DNA of 40,083 nt from JACCZR01 sp035296565 (GCA_035296565.1 DATHAQ010000049.1:1-40083), one strand, 5' to 3'; counted from the stretch's first letter, positions 29,890 to 37,430 are shown. Translations and numbers: made by a program. The notes: generated by a model from the sequence alone, not told the origin.

Positions 29890-31335
29890 CGTCCAGCGCT
29901 CGAAGCGTGCGCCCCCGTCGCGTGTGACGACAGCGTGGAGGCCGTCGAGGCCGGGGTCGGTGTCGGGGTGGTCGCGTCGCTGGTGGGCGCCCCGGCTCTC
30001 CTCCCGGGCCAGGCAGGCCGCCGCCACCGAGCGCGCCAGCGGGAAGGGGTCCTCCAGCAGCTCGGCCAGCCCCGCGGCGTCGCGCTCCAGGCCGGCCAGC
30101 CGCCAGAGCGCGTTGCGGGTCTCGCGGGAGGGCAGGGCCGGCGCCTCGGCCGCCGGCGGCTCGCCGGGCTCGGCCGGCGGGGTGGGCTCGTCGAGGGCGG
30201 CCAGCGCCGCGCGGCGGCCGAAGACGAAGCACTCGGCCAGCGAGTTCGACGCCAGCCTGTTGGCGCCGTGCAGGCCGGTGCAGGCGCTCTCGCCGACGGC
30301 GAGCAGGCCGGGCAGGGTCGAGCGCCCGTGCAGGTCGGCGGCGACGCCGCCCATCGTGTAGTGCGCAGCGGGGGCCACGGGAAGCGGCCGGCGCGGATCG
30401 AGCCCCACGTCGTCGAGGGCCGCCGCCACGTTCGGGAAGCGCGCCAGGTCCACCGAGCTCACATCGAGGCCCACCGAGCCGGCGCCCTGCTCGCGCATGC
30501 GCGCCTGGACGGCCAGGGCCACCTGGTCGCGCGGAGCGAGCTCGTCCACGAAGCGTTCGCCGCCCGCGTCCAGCAACCGCGCGCCCTCTCCGCGGATCGC
30601 CTCGGTGACCAGGAACCCCTCGCGGCGGCCGCCGGTGACCAGGGCCGTGGGGTGGAACTGGGTGAACTCGAGGTCGGCGAGAGCGGCGCCCGCGGCCAGC
30701 GCGAGGCTCAGGCCCGTACCGGCGGCGCCTGGGGGGTTGGTGGTCCGCGACCACAGGGCGGCCGCGCCGCCCGTGGCCAGCACGACCCCGCGCGCGGACA
30801 CGGCGACCGGCTGGTCGTCGCGCCCCACCGCCACGAGCCCGACGCAGCGGCCCTCGTGGCACCACAGCGCGCCCGCCGCGAAGGGCTCGAGCACCTCGAT
30901 GCGCTCGTCGGTGGCCGCCAGCGCCGAAAGCTCGCGGGTCACGCGTCGGCCCGTCGTGCTGCCGCCGGCGTGCACGACCCGGCGGCGCGAGTGCCCTCCC
31001 TCCAGTCCCAGGGCCAAGGTGCCCGAGCGGTCGGAGTCGAAGCGCACGCCCAGCCCGATCAGCTCGCGCACGCGGTCGGGCGACTCCTCGCAGAGCACGC
31101 GCGCGGCTTGCTCGCTGCCCGCCCTCCGGCCCGCCGCCACCGTGTCGGCCCGGTGCAACTCGGGCGAGTCGTCCTGCGCCAGCGCTGCCGCGATGCCGCC
31201 CTGGGCCCAGTAGCTCGCGGTCTCGGCCAGCGGCGACCGCGAAACCAGCACCACCTGCGCGCCCTCGCGGGCCGCGGTCAGGGCGGTCTGGAGCCCGGCG
31301 GCGCCGGCGCCGACCACTGCCAGGTCGGCTTGCAC
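29887..31335 (-). CDS. nadB: L-aspartate oxidase (NadB)
   Basis: A 482-residue flavoprotein that oxidises aspartate to iminoaspartate, the first step of de novo NAD synthesis. It starts with GTG 31335 and the FAD fold DLAVVGAGAAGLQTAL. Further marks are SYWAQGGIAAAL, LGLEGGHSRRRVVHAGG (substrate-binding), EFTQFHPTALV, EAIRGEGARLL, HYTMGGVAADLHG and the FAD-site ANRLASNSLAECFVFGRRAA. NadA and NadC are not adjacent, which is unusual. The start lies 6 nt after TACCGT, so the mRNA should be leaderless. Confidence 0.93.
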   Translation of the reverse strand: MQADLAVVGAGAAGLQTALTAAREGAQVVLVSRSPLAETASYWAQGGIAAALAQDDSPELHRADTVAAGRRAGSEQAARVLCEESPDRVRELIGLGVRFDSDRSGTLALGLEGGHSRRRVVHAGGSTTGRRVTRELSALAATDERIEVLEPFAAGALWCHEGRCVGLVAVGRDDQPVAVSARGVVLATGGAAALWSRTTNPPGAAGTGLSLALAAGAALADLEFTQFHPTALVTGGRREGFLVTEAIRGEGARLLDAGGERFVDELAPRDQVALAVQARMREQGAGSVGLDVSSVDLARFPNVAAALDDVGLDPRRPLPVAPAAHYTMGGVAADLHGRSTLPGLLAVGESACTGLHGANRLASNSLAECFVFGRRAALAALDEPTPPAEPGEPPAAEAPALPSRETRNALWRLAGLERDAAGLAELLEDPFPLARSVAAACLAREESRGAHQRRDHPDTDPGLDGLHAVVTRDGGARFERWT

Positions 31336-31340
31336 GCGGG

Positions 31341-31347
31341 TACGGTA
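31341..31347. promoter_or_regulatory. Symmetric shared -10 of the nadB / HDAC-like divergent pair
   Basis: TACGGTA (31341-31347) gives TACGGT on the plus strand and TACCGT on the minus strand. Each is exactly 6 nt before a codon that begins the conserved protein: GTG 31335 for NadB and ATC 31353 for the HDAC-like protein. The two promoters therefore overlap almost completely and should be mutually exclusive. Confidence 0.5.
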
Positions 31348-31352
31348 ACGCC

Positions 31353-32354
31353 ATCGCGGCGCCGCTCCTGTTCTCTCATCCGTCGTCGCTGGAGCACGAC
31401 ACGGGGGCGCACCCCGAGAACGCACGGCGCATCCAGGCCATCGAGGCCGAGCTGTCATCGCGCGACTGGCTGGGCTGGGAGCGACGCGAGGCGCCGCAGG
31501 CCGAGCTCGAGCAGCTCCTGCGGGTCCATCCCCGCGAGCACGTGGAGCTCGTGCGGGAGACCTGCTCGCGCGCCGCTGCCTTTGACCTCGACACGCCCAC
31601 CAGCGAGGGTTCCTGGGACGCGGCTCTGCACGCGGCGGGCGCGGGCTGCGCGATGGTCGACGCACTGTTGGGCGGCGAGGCGCCCACCGCGTTCTGCGCG
31701 CTGCGTCCGCCGGGACACCACGCCGAGCCGGCGCGGGCCATGGGCTTCTGCCTGTTCTCCAACGCCGCGGTGGCCGCACGCCATGCGCTGGCCTCGGGGG
31801 TGGAGCGGGTGATGGTCGTCGACTGGGACGTGCACCACGGCAACGGCACCAACACCGCGCTGCACGACTCGGCCGAGGCGCTGTTCGTCAGCCTCCACCG
31901 CTATCCGTTCTACCCCGGCACCGGTCCGCTCTCGGACGTCGGCTCCGGCCCGGGCTCGGGCTTCTCCCTCAACCTGCCGCTACCGGGAGGCTCGGGCGAG
32001 GAGGAGTGGCTGTCGCTCATGGAGCACGTCGTGGCGCCGGTGGCGGCGCAGTTCCGCCCCGAGCTGGTGCTCGTGTGCGCAGGCTACGACGCCCACCGAG
32101 ACGACCCGCTCGGCGGCTGCCGGCTCGAGACCTCCTCCTACGGGGAGCTCGGGCGCTCGTCGCGGCTGCTCGGCGAGCGGGTGGGCGCTGCGGTTGGGTG
32201 CCTGCTGGAGGGCGGCTACGACCTTGGCGCCCTGGCCGGATCGGTGGCCGCGACGATGGAGGCGCTCACCGATGACGCCGAGCCGCGCTCGGTGGTTGCA
32301 GGCGACCTCGTCGACCACGCGGCCGACCAGGTCGGCCGCTTCTGGTCCTTGTAA
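31353..32354 (+). CDS. Histone deacetylase / acetoin-utilisation-type deacetylase, without canonical start codon
   Basis: A zinc-dependent deacetylase-family protein of about 333 residues. Catalytic elements are all visible: RPPGHHAEPA (two His), VDWDVHHGNGT (Asp and His zinc ligands), VCAGYDAHRDDPLGG (Asp ligand) and LEGGYDLG (Tyr region). Conserved N-terminal sequence (AAPLLFSHPSSLEHDTGAHP, ENARRI) begins immediately at 31356, but no ATG, GTG or TTG precedes it in frame; the first such codon is GTG 31542, too late for the family. The codon at the expected place is ATC 31353, six nt after a -10 hexamer. So a rare ATC start on a leaderless message, or a sequence error, is implied. Bacterial members act on acetylated proteins, polyamines or small acetyl compounds. 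Confidence 0.85.
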   Translation: MAAPLLFSHPSSLEHDTGAHPENARRIQAIEAELSSRDWLGWERREAPQAELEQLLRVHPREHVELVRETCSRAAAFDLDTPTSEGSWDAALHAAGAGCAMVDALLGGEAPTAFCALRPPGHHAEPARAMGFCLFSNAAVAARHALASGVERVMVVDWDVHHGNGTNTALHDSAEALFVSLHRYPFYPGTGPLSDVGSGPGSGFSLNLPLPGGSGEEEWLSLMEHVVAPVAAQFRPELVLVCAGYDAHRDDPLGGCRLETSSYGELGRSSRLLGERVGAAVGCLLEGGYDLGALAGSVAATMEALTDDAEPRSVVAGDLVDHAADQVGRFWSL

Positions 32355-32359
32355 CCCGG

Positions 32360-32977
32360 CTACTTGCGGGCGCCGACGATCACGACCAGCTTGGCGTCGC
32401 CGGCCCGCGCGGCCACCTCGGGCTCGATCGCCTTCACATCGGCGATGCCCTCCTCCTTGGCCAAGGCCCGGGCGGCGTCCTCGGAGCCGTCCGCGTACTG
32501 CACCGCGAAGCTCCCGACGCCGCCGGGCGCGTTGGTCACCTCGCCCAGCTTGAAGCCCTGTCGCTCGAGGCCGTGGGCGTACCCGGCCGCCGCGCCGGGC
32601 TCGGGCACGCCGCTCAGCACCGCGACGGGCCCCTGCTTGGCAGTCGCCAGCGCCGGGTCCTGAGCCGGCTTCTCGGGCTCGCTCTGAGGGGAGCGCTGGG
32701 GCCGGTCGGCCTCACGTGCCTCCTGACGGCTCGCGGGACCGCGGGCCACCTCGCTCTGGGCGTCGTCGGAAGCCGCCTGCAGGGCGAAGAAGAGGGCCGC
32801 CGCCGCCAGGGCCACGACCGCCACGGCCAGCACCACCGGGAGCTGCCAGCGAGGCGGCCGCTTGTACCGGAGGCCGACGCGCCCGCCGCAGTTCAGGCAG
32901 ACGAGCTGTGCCCGGTCCACGGGGGCGCCGCAGATGGGACAGCTGCTGCCCGCGGGGGGTGTCTGCGCCTCGCCCAA
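32360..32977 (-). CDS. Zinc-ribbon, single-TM protein with LytR-C-like domain
   Basis: A 205-residue protein in four parts. A zinc ribbon: CPICG and CLNCGG near residues 12-32. One transmembrane helix (LPVVLAVAVVALAAAALFFAL). A Glu/Arg/Pro-rich linker. A C-terminal domain, VAVLSGVPEPGAAAGYAHGL with RQGFKLGEVTNAPG and AKLVVIVGA, resembling LytR_C modules found outside the membrane. Start TTG 32977 is supported by TACGCT 7 nt upstream and by the ribbon position. The upstream gene is another zinc-ribbon protein, suggesting a shared cell-envelope or structural role. Function unknown. Confidence 0.72.
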   Translation of the reverse strand: MGEAQTPPAGSSCPICGAPVDRAQLVCLNCGGRVGLRYKRPPRWQLPVVLAVAVVALAAAALFFALQAASDDAQSEVARGPASRQEAREADRPQRSPQSEPEKPAQDPALATAKQGPVAVLSGVPEPGAAAGYAHGLERQGFKLGEVTNAPGGVGSFAVQYADGSEDAARALAKEEGIADVKAIEPEVAARAGDAKLVVIVGARK

Positions 32978-32984
32978 GCGATCG

Positions 32985-32990
32985 AGCGTA
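32985..32990 (-). promoter_or_regulatory. -10 hexamer TACGCT before a TTG start
   Basis: TACGCT stands 7 nt before TTG 32977, just after the TAG stop (32994-32992) of the upstream gene. Confidence 0.45.
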
Positions 32991-32991
32991 G

Positions 32992-33774
32992 CTAGCCGTC
33001 GCGGCGCCGCTTGAGCCACCCGCGGGCGCCTCCGGCAGGCTCCTCGGAGCCGTTCTCGGCGGCCTTGGGCACGGGCGGGGCGAGGGGCTCATCGTCCATG
33101 GGTGGTCCTTCCTGCATGACGGCCTCGTCCTCGTCGAGCGGTGCCTCCTGCACGAAGGTCTCCTCCTCGTCGAGCGGTGCCTCCTGCATGACGGTCTCGT
33201 CCTCGTCGAGCGGTGCCTCCTGCACGAAGGTCTCCTCCTCGTCGAGCGGTGCCTCGCCAACGGGAGGGCCGGGATCCGCCTGCTCGAAGTCGCCCGCCTC
33301 CAAGGCGGCGCGCTCCTCGGTGGGGATCTCGCTCGTCGCCTCGCCCTCCTGAGGCGGGAGCGGCGGGGTCTCGACCGGCGGATCGAGCGGCGTCGAGGGC
33401 TCCGCGAGGGCGGGTCCGAGCGCCACCTGGGCGGGCGCCCCGCAGCTCGAGCAGTAGCGGACGTCCAACGGCATGATCGCCTCGCACTGCGAGCAGCTGC
33501 CGGCGATCCCGGCGGCGGTGAGCTCCAGGACGCTCGTGCCGGCCCCCAGAGCGTCGTCCAGCGAGCGCACCTCCTCGTCGACGGCCAGCAGCTCTGCCGC
33601 CTTCGCCTGCAGCAGCTCCGGCTCGCGGCGGCCCTGGCGGTGCAGCTCGAAGACCAGCGCGCCGAGGTCGAGCAGGAGCGCCTCGCGGACCTGGCTTTGC
33701 CGGCGCAGGCGGCGGCGCATTCGGCCGCGCTCGAGCGCTCCCGGCCGGTCAGGGTCTCTGCGGAGCAGGCCCAC
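32992..33774 (-). CDS. Zinc-ribbon protein with acidic tandem-repeat region
   Basis: A 260-residue protein. The N-terminus is basic and helical (RMRRRLRRQSQVREALLLDL), followed by a coiled-coil-prone stretch (LLQAKAAELLAVDEEVRSLD) and a zinc ribbon, CSQCEA with YCSSCGAPA, near residues 95-115. The second half is a disordered acidic region with four 12-residue repeats of the kind APLDEEETFVQE / APLDEDETVMQE, then a short basic end (GWLKRRRDG). Start GTG 33774 is preceded at 9 nt by TATAGT (33789-33784). It is upstream of the LytR-C-like gene. Members with such ribbons are common in actinobacteria without known function. Confidence 0.72.
   Translation of the reverse strand: MGLLRRDPDRPGALERGRMRRRLRRQSQVREALLLDLGALVFELHRQGRREPELLQAKAAELLAVDEEVRSLDDALGAGTSVLELTAAGIAGSCSQCEAIMPLDVRYCSSCGAPAQVALGPALAEPSTPLDPPVETPPLPPQEGEATSEIPTEERAALEAGDFEQADPGPPVGEAPLDEEETFVQEAPLDEDETVMQEAPLDEEETFVQEAPLDEDEAVMQEGPPMDDEPLAPPVPKAAENGSEEPAGGARGWLKRRRDG
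33109..33252 (-). repeat. Four 36-nt in-frame tandem repeats
   Basis: Units at 33109-33144, 33145-33180, 33181-33216 and 33217-33252. Units 1 and 3 match each other closely, and 2 and 4 match each other, so the array is a 72-nt double unit repeated twice. The alternation points to duplication of a pair. Confidence 0.9.
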
Positions 33775-33783
33775 GACGGCGCG

Positions 33784-33789
33784 ACTATA
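33784..33789 (-). promoter_or_regulatory. -10 hexamer TATAGT before the zinc-ribbon gene
   Basis: TATAGT stands 9 nt before GTG 33774, in the short gap after the glycosyltransferase gene. Confidence 0.5.
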
Positions 33790-33798
33790 GCGTCGGCC

Positions 33799-34782
33799 TC
33801 AGGAGCGCCGGCGCGTCTCGCGGACCACCCGCAGCAGCTCTTCGCCGCGGCGGTGCAGGGGAAACGCGGAGACGATCCGCTCCCGGGCGCGGCGCCCTCC
33901 CTCGGGGCCCAGCTCCAGGGCTCGGCGGACGCCGTCGGCCACCTCTTTCGGCTCCTGGGAGGAGACGAATACGCCGGCGTCGCCCACCACCTCGGGCATC
34001 GCGGTCACATCCAGCACCACGGGGACACAGCCCGCCAGCATCGCCTCGGCGACGGCCAGCCCGAAGCCCTCGTGACGCGAGGCCTGCACGTAGGCCGCGG
34101 CCCGCCGGTACCAGTCGAGAAGCTCCTCGTCGGAGGCCCAGCCGGTCAGCTCGACGTTCGGGCCCGCTCGCTCGCGCAGGCGCTCCACGGACTCGTCGAG
34201 CCACTTGCCGACCAGCACGAAGCGCACGTCGGGCAGCTCAGCAGCCGCCTCGACGAAGGGGAGCTGGCCCTTTTGCACGAGCGTGCCCTCGTCGACCGCC
34301 CCCACGTTGAGCGCCACTCGCTCGCCCGACGAGGGCTCGCCGAAAGGGTCGGGGACGCCGTGGTGGACGACACTGATGCGGCTCGTGTCCAGCGGGGTGT
34401 TGCGGCCGATCTCCTCGAGTGAGTAGTTCGAGTTGGTCACCAGGCGCTTAGCCCGGCGCATGATCCACAGCGCGGCGTGACGCCTGAGTCCGCCCTGCTG
34501 GTGGCCGTAGCCGATGTCCGGCATGTTCGCCGTGTCGAAGCCGCCAATGATCATCACCGACGGCGTACGGGTCAGCCAGGCGAGCGTGATCGGGAGGAAC
34601 GTGTGCCAGGAGGCGAACCAGCCCACCACGACGTCGGCGCGCAACACGCCGCCGAGCACCTTGAGCGGGTTCGGCCAGCGCCCCGGCTGGTAGAGGTCTT
34701 CGATCTCGTACTCGGTCGCCAGGGCCTCGCGATCGATGGCCACGAAGCTCGCCTTGCGGCTGTGGACGTACAGCAGCCTCAT
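33799..34782 (-). CDS. Glycosyltransferase family 4-like protein
   Basis: A 327-residue GT-B fold glycosyltransferase. It begins MRLLYVHSRKASFVAIDREAL, has an acceptor-side ASWHTFLPITLAWL region and the nucleotide-sugar domain: ALNVGAVDEGTLVQKGQ, DVRFVLVGKW, NVELTGWASDEELLDWYRRA and the family 4 signature QASRHEGFGLAVAEAMLAGCVPVV with EVVGDAG. ATG 34782 overlaps the stop of asnB (ATGA). Co-translation with an asparagine-synthetase-like amidotransferase suggests formation of an amidated surface glycan. The donor and acceptor cannot be told. Confidence 0.9.
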   Translation of the reverse strand: MRLLYVHSRKASFVAIDREALATEYEIEDLYQPGRWPNPLKVLGGVLRADVVVGWFASWHTFLPITLAWLTRTPSVMIIGGFDTANMPDIGYGHQQGGLRRHAALWIMRRAKRLVTNSNYSLEEIGRNTPLDTSRISVVHHGVPDPFGEPSSGERVALNVGAVDEGTLVQKGQLPFVEAAAELPDVRFVLVGKWLDESVERLRERAGPNVELTGWASDEELLDWYRRAAAYVQASRHEGFGLAVAEAMLAGCVPVVLDVTAMPEVVGDAGVFVSSQEPKEVADGVRRALELGPEGGRRARERIVSAFPLHRRGEELLRVVRETRRRS

Positions 34783-36617
34783 CCCTCGATGAACGCTCCG
34801 TGCCACTCGGACAGCTCGAGCAGGCAGAAGAGGACCCAGCGGTGGTCGGCGCGGCCGGAGCGGTGAGCCTCGACCAGCTGCTTGGTGGCCTGGGGGTCCA
34901 CGAGCTTCGACAGCGCTCCGCCGGGCGCGTAGCGCTTCTCGATCTCTCGCCCCAGCGACTCCCTCAGCCAGTCCTCCCATGGGCTTGAGAAGCCGTGCTT
35001 GGGCCGGCGCGCGATCTCCGGGGGCAGAAGGCGCTCCATCGCCTGGCGGTGCAGCCGCTTCCCTGCGCGCGGGCGCACGCGAGCGCGCGGGGGAATGCGC
35101 TCCACGAAGCGCATCAGCTCCACGTCGAGGAAGGGCACGCGCTGCTCGAGGCTGGCCGCCATGGACATCTTGTCCCCGCAGATGAGCAGGCCGGCCGGGA
35201 GGAACATGCGCGTGTCGAGGTAGAGGGCCTGGCCCAGCAGGTCGCGGTCGGGGACGTCGCCCAGCAGGTCGCCCGCCTGCGCCGTGCGCTCGTGCTCGGC
35301 CTCCTCGCCGTCACGCCCGGTCAGCCGCCTGCGCAGCCCGCCGTCGCTGATCTCGACCAGGCGCACGAGCCGCTTGGCGTCCTCCATCGGGCCGAGCAGA
35401 TGGCCCAGCCGGCGCGCGCGCTCGTTGGGCAGCCGCGCGGCGAGCGCCGCCAGGGGCCCGGGCAGGCGAGACAGGGGACCGAGCAGCGCCGCCGCCTGGT
35501 GGCGGTCGTAGCCGCCGTGGGGCTCGTCGGCCCCCTGGCCGGAGAGCACCACCTTCACGTCACGGGCGGCGAAGCGCGAGAGCTGGAACAGCGCCGGCGC
35601 CGAGGGGATCCCGCACGGCTCCTCCATGCGCCGCACGGCGCCGGCCAGCTTGCTGAGGTAGTCGCCCTCGGTCATCGCCGTGTCGTGGTGGTCGGAGCCC
35701 AGCAGCCGTGCGCTGTGCGCGGCGGCCTCGCGCTCGTCGAGGACCTCGCCCGCGCCGGGGAAGCCGACGGTGAAGGTCTTGGGCGGCTCGTCGGAGCTCC
35801 GGGCCATCGCGGCGACGATCGCCGCCGAGTCCACGCCTCCGCTCAGCAGGGCGCCGTAGGGGACGTCGGACATCATCTGACGCTCCACTGCCGCGGTGAA
35901 CTGACCAACGAGCTCGTCGGCGAGCCCGGCTTCGTCCAGCTCCGGGCCGGGGGCCTCCCGGAAGCTGTGGAGCTCCGGAGCGCCGTCGGGCCTCGCGACC
36001 AGCATCTCGCCCGGCGCGAGCTTGCGAACGCCCTCGAAGAGCGTGCGCGGGCCGGGCACGAAGCGGCACGCCAGGTAGTGGTCGAGTGCGACGGGGTCGA
36101 TCTGCGGCCGCACCAGACCCGCGGCGATGAGCGCGCCCACCTCCGAGGCGACCGCCGTGCGCCTTCCGTCGCTCCACCAGTACACAGGCTTGACACCGAA
36201 CGGGTCCCGGGCGGCCACGAGGCGGTCCTCGCGCGAGTCCCACAGCGCCAGCCCGTACATCCCGTTGACGTCGCGCAGGAAGTCGAGGCCGCGCTCCTTA
36301 TAGCGGTGCACCAGGGGCTCGCAGTCGGAGCCGGTGGCGAAGCGGTGGCCGATGTCCTCGAGGCTCCGGCGGAGGTCGACGTGGTTGTAGATCTCGCCGT
36401 TGGCCACCAGGGCGACCTGCCGGTCCTCGGAGAAGAGCGGCTGGTCGCCGCCCTCCACGTCGATGATCGCCAGCCGGGTGCTGACCAAGGTCGTCGGGCC
36501 GAAGCGCTCCACCGCGCGGCCGTCGGGGCCGCGGTGACGCAGGGCGTCCGCCATCCGCTCACCGGCGTCGGCGGCCGAGGCCCCGGCCGGGTCGAGCAGC
36601 GCTGCGATGCCGCACAC
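34779..36617 (-). CDS. asnB: Asparagine synthetase (glutamine-hydrolysing) / AsnB-like amidotransferase
   Basis: A 612-residue class II amidotransferase. The catalytic Cys is residue 2 after GTG 36617 (MCGIAALLDPAG). Other glutaminase marks are RHRGPDGRAV, STRLAIIDVEGGDQPLF and ANGEIYNH. The synthetase half has the ATP-pyrophosphatase loop LLSGGVDSAAIVAAM and VLSGQGADEPHGGYDRH. C-terminal blocks MSMAASLEQRVPFLDVELM and RPKHGFSSPWEDWL are characteristic of AsnB-type proteins found in exopolysaccharide clusters as well as true asparagine synthetase. The overlap with a glycosyltransferase favours a glycan-linked amidation, without excluding asparagine synthesis. Confidence 0.92.
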   Translation of the reverse strand: MCGIAALLDPAGASAADAGERMADALRHRGPDGRAVERFGPTTLVSTRLAIIDVEGGDQPLFSEDRQVALVANGEIYNHVDLRRSLEDIGHRFATGSDCEPLVHRYKERGLDFLRDVNGMYGLALWDSREDRLVAARDPFGVKPVYWWSDGRRTAVASEVGALIAAGLVRPQIDPVALDHYLACRFVPGPRTLFEGVRKLAPGEMLVARPDGAPELHSFREAPGPELDEAGLADELVGQFTAAVERQMMSDVPYGALLSGGVDSAAIVAAMARSSDEPPKTFTVGFPGAGEVLDEREAAAHSARLLGSDHHDTAMTEGDYLSKLAGAVRRMEEPCGIPSAPALFQLSRFAARDVKVVLSGQGADEPHGGYDRHQAAALLGPLSRLPGPLAALAARLPNERARRLGHLLGPMEDAKRLVRLVEISDGGLRRRLTGRDGEEAEHERTAQAGDLLGDVPDRDLLGQALYLDTRMFLPAGLLICGDKMSMAASLEQRVPFLDVELMRFVERIPPRARVRPRAGKRLHRQAMERLLPPEIARRPKHGFSSPWEDWLRESLGREIEKRYAPGGALSKLVDPQATKQLVEAHRSGRADHRWVLFCLLELSEWHGAFIEG

Positions 36618-36802
36618 GCGGCGACATCTTCGCAGTAGCGTGCGCTGTCCTTGCTCTGCGGCCGACTTTTGTCTGCTGGTCCTGCTCCTCGCCGTCGCCG
36701 CAGTGGCGCGCCGTCGGCCGCTGGCCGGCGGGCAGTCCCCGGGGTCGGTCTGATCTGGCTCCGGGCTCGGCCTGACGGGCGCGCGACCGCGGGCACCCTT
36801 AC

Positions 36803-36832
36803 GGGAAAACCGTCAGGCGACTGAGCGTTCTC
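36803..36832 (+). repeat. Palindromic repeat family P, copy P2
   Basis: Reads GGGAAAACCGTCAG-GCGA-CTGAGCGTTCTC, an imperfect inverted repeat. It aligns to the reverse complement of P1 with one gap and about four mismatches. Confidence 0.6.
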
Positions 36833-36924
36833 GGGGCTTGTGCGACGCCTCCGCGCGGACCACCTGCCCACGGCGCTCCCGCTCCGCTCCGGACACCCTG
36901 CCGGCACGACACGACCCTCCTCTC

Positions 36925-36955
36925 GGAAAAATCGCTCGGGCGCTGACGACTTTTC
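36925..36955 (+). repeat. Palindromic repeat family P, copy P3
   Basis: Starts GGAAAAATCGCTC and ends CTGACGACTTTTC. It shares the GGAAA, CGCTC, CTGACGA and TTTTC blocks with P1 but is more divergent than P2. Confidence 0.5.
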
Positions 36956-37009
36956 TGAGGTGTGACCGTCCTGCGCGCCCGCCTGCGAACCGGCGCACTT
37001 CCCTCGCCA

Positions 37010-37039
37010 TCTCGTAACACGCAGGTCTGGTCTCGTAAC
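37010..37039 (+). promoter_or_regulatory. Two direct repeats at two-turn spacing, possible operator
   Basis: TCTCGTAAC occurs at 37010-37018 and again at 37031-37039, 21 bp apart, on the same helix face. The second copy sits inside CTGGT-ctcgta-ACCAG, a 5-bp inverted repeat. The pair is 50-79 nt upstream of the pilin ATG. Confidence 0.4.
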
Positions 37040-37088
37040 CAGCCCCGGCGGACGATCTCCCTCCGATCAACCGAAGGAGGAACGAGTG

Positions 37089-37319
37089 ATGTACCGCCTG
37101 TTGGGAGCCGTCCACGCCAGGGGTCTGCGAGCCGCGGCCGCGCTGCGCCGTCAGCGGGGTCAGGGGACCGTCGAGTACGTCGCCCTGATCCTGCTGGTCG
37201 CGCTGGTGATGGCAGGCGTCGTCGCCGCCATGCAGGGCTTTCGCACCGACGAGGGCAAGGAGCTCGGCGACGCGATCCTGGCCAAGATCAAGTCCGCGGT
37301 GAAGAAGGTGGAGTTCTGA
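37089..37319 (+). CDS. Flp/Fap-type pilin-like protein
   Basis: A 76-residue protein with a basic N-terminal leader (LLGAVHARGLRAAAALRRQR) followed by GQGTVEYVALILLVALVMAGVVAAM. The G/QGTVEY boundary plus hydrophobic helix is the class III/Flp prepilin pattern: a prepilin peptidase would cut after Gly, with Glu at position 5 of the mature protein. The remainder is a short polar tail ending KSAVKKVEF. ATG 37089 has a strong GAAGGAGG 8 nt upstream; GTG 37086 is also in frame. No tad/cpa assembly genes are in the window, so it is an orphan here. Confidence 0.85.
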   Translation: MYRLLGAVHARGLRAAAALRRQRGQGTVEYVALILLVALVMAGVVAAMQGFRTDEGKELGDAILAKIKSAVKKVEF

Positions 37320-37356
37320 GGGGCACCCCGGCCCAGAGCCTGATTTGGCTTTCTAG

Positions 37357-37372
37357 AGCGGTTTCGACCGCT
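37357..37372 (+). terminator. UUCG-loop hairpin after the pilin gene
   Basis: AGCGGT-TTCG-ACCGCT, a perfect 6-bp stem with the very stable UUCG tetraloop, 38 nt after the pilin stop. There is no T-tract, so termination efficiency is uncertain. Confidence 0.5.
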
Positions 37373-37408
37373 GGGGAACCGCTCAGAACCGCCAGGATGG
37401 GGCCCTCG

Positions 37409-37430
37409 ACTGCAGCGCAACTGCAGCGCA
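37409..37430 (+). repeat. Perfect tandem 11-mer
   Basis: ACTGCAGCGCA is repeated twice head to tail, with no spacer, 45 nt before the excisionase-like gene. Confidence 0.8.

Larger units (their letters stand above)
36618..37088. other. 470-nt non-coding region upstream of the pilin gene
   Basis: No convincing coding frame is visible. It holds two copies of palindromic repeat family P (36803-36832 and 36925-36955), a pair of 9-nt direct repeats (37010-37018 and 37031-37039), and the pilin ribosome binding site GAAGGAGG (37073-37080). It would also carry the promoters for asnB (minus) and the pilin (plus). Confidence 0.6.

Noticed and set aside
33109..33252. CRISPR-like array
   Set aside because: The 36-nt units are contiguous without spacers and are in frame within a coding region.
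36618..37088. A c-di-GMP or other known riboswitch upstream of the pilin
   Set aside because: I looked for the conserved GEMM blocks and did not see them; only palindromes and direct repeats are present.
37370..37390. A fourth family P palindrome after the pilin
   Set aside because: GGGAACCGCTCAG resembles one arm only; the second arm is not found.
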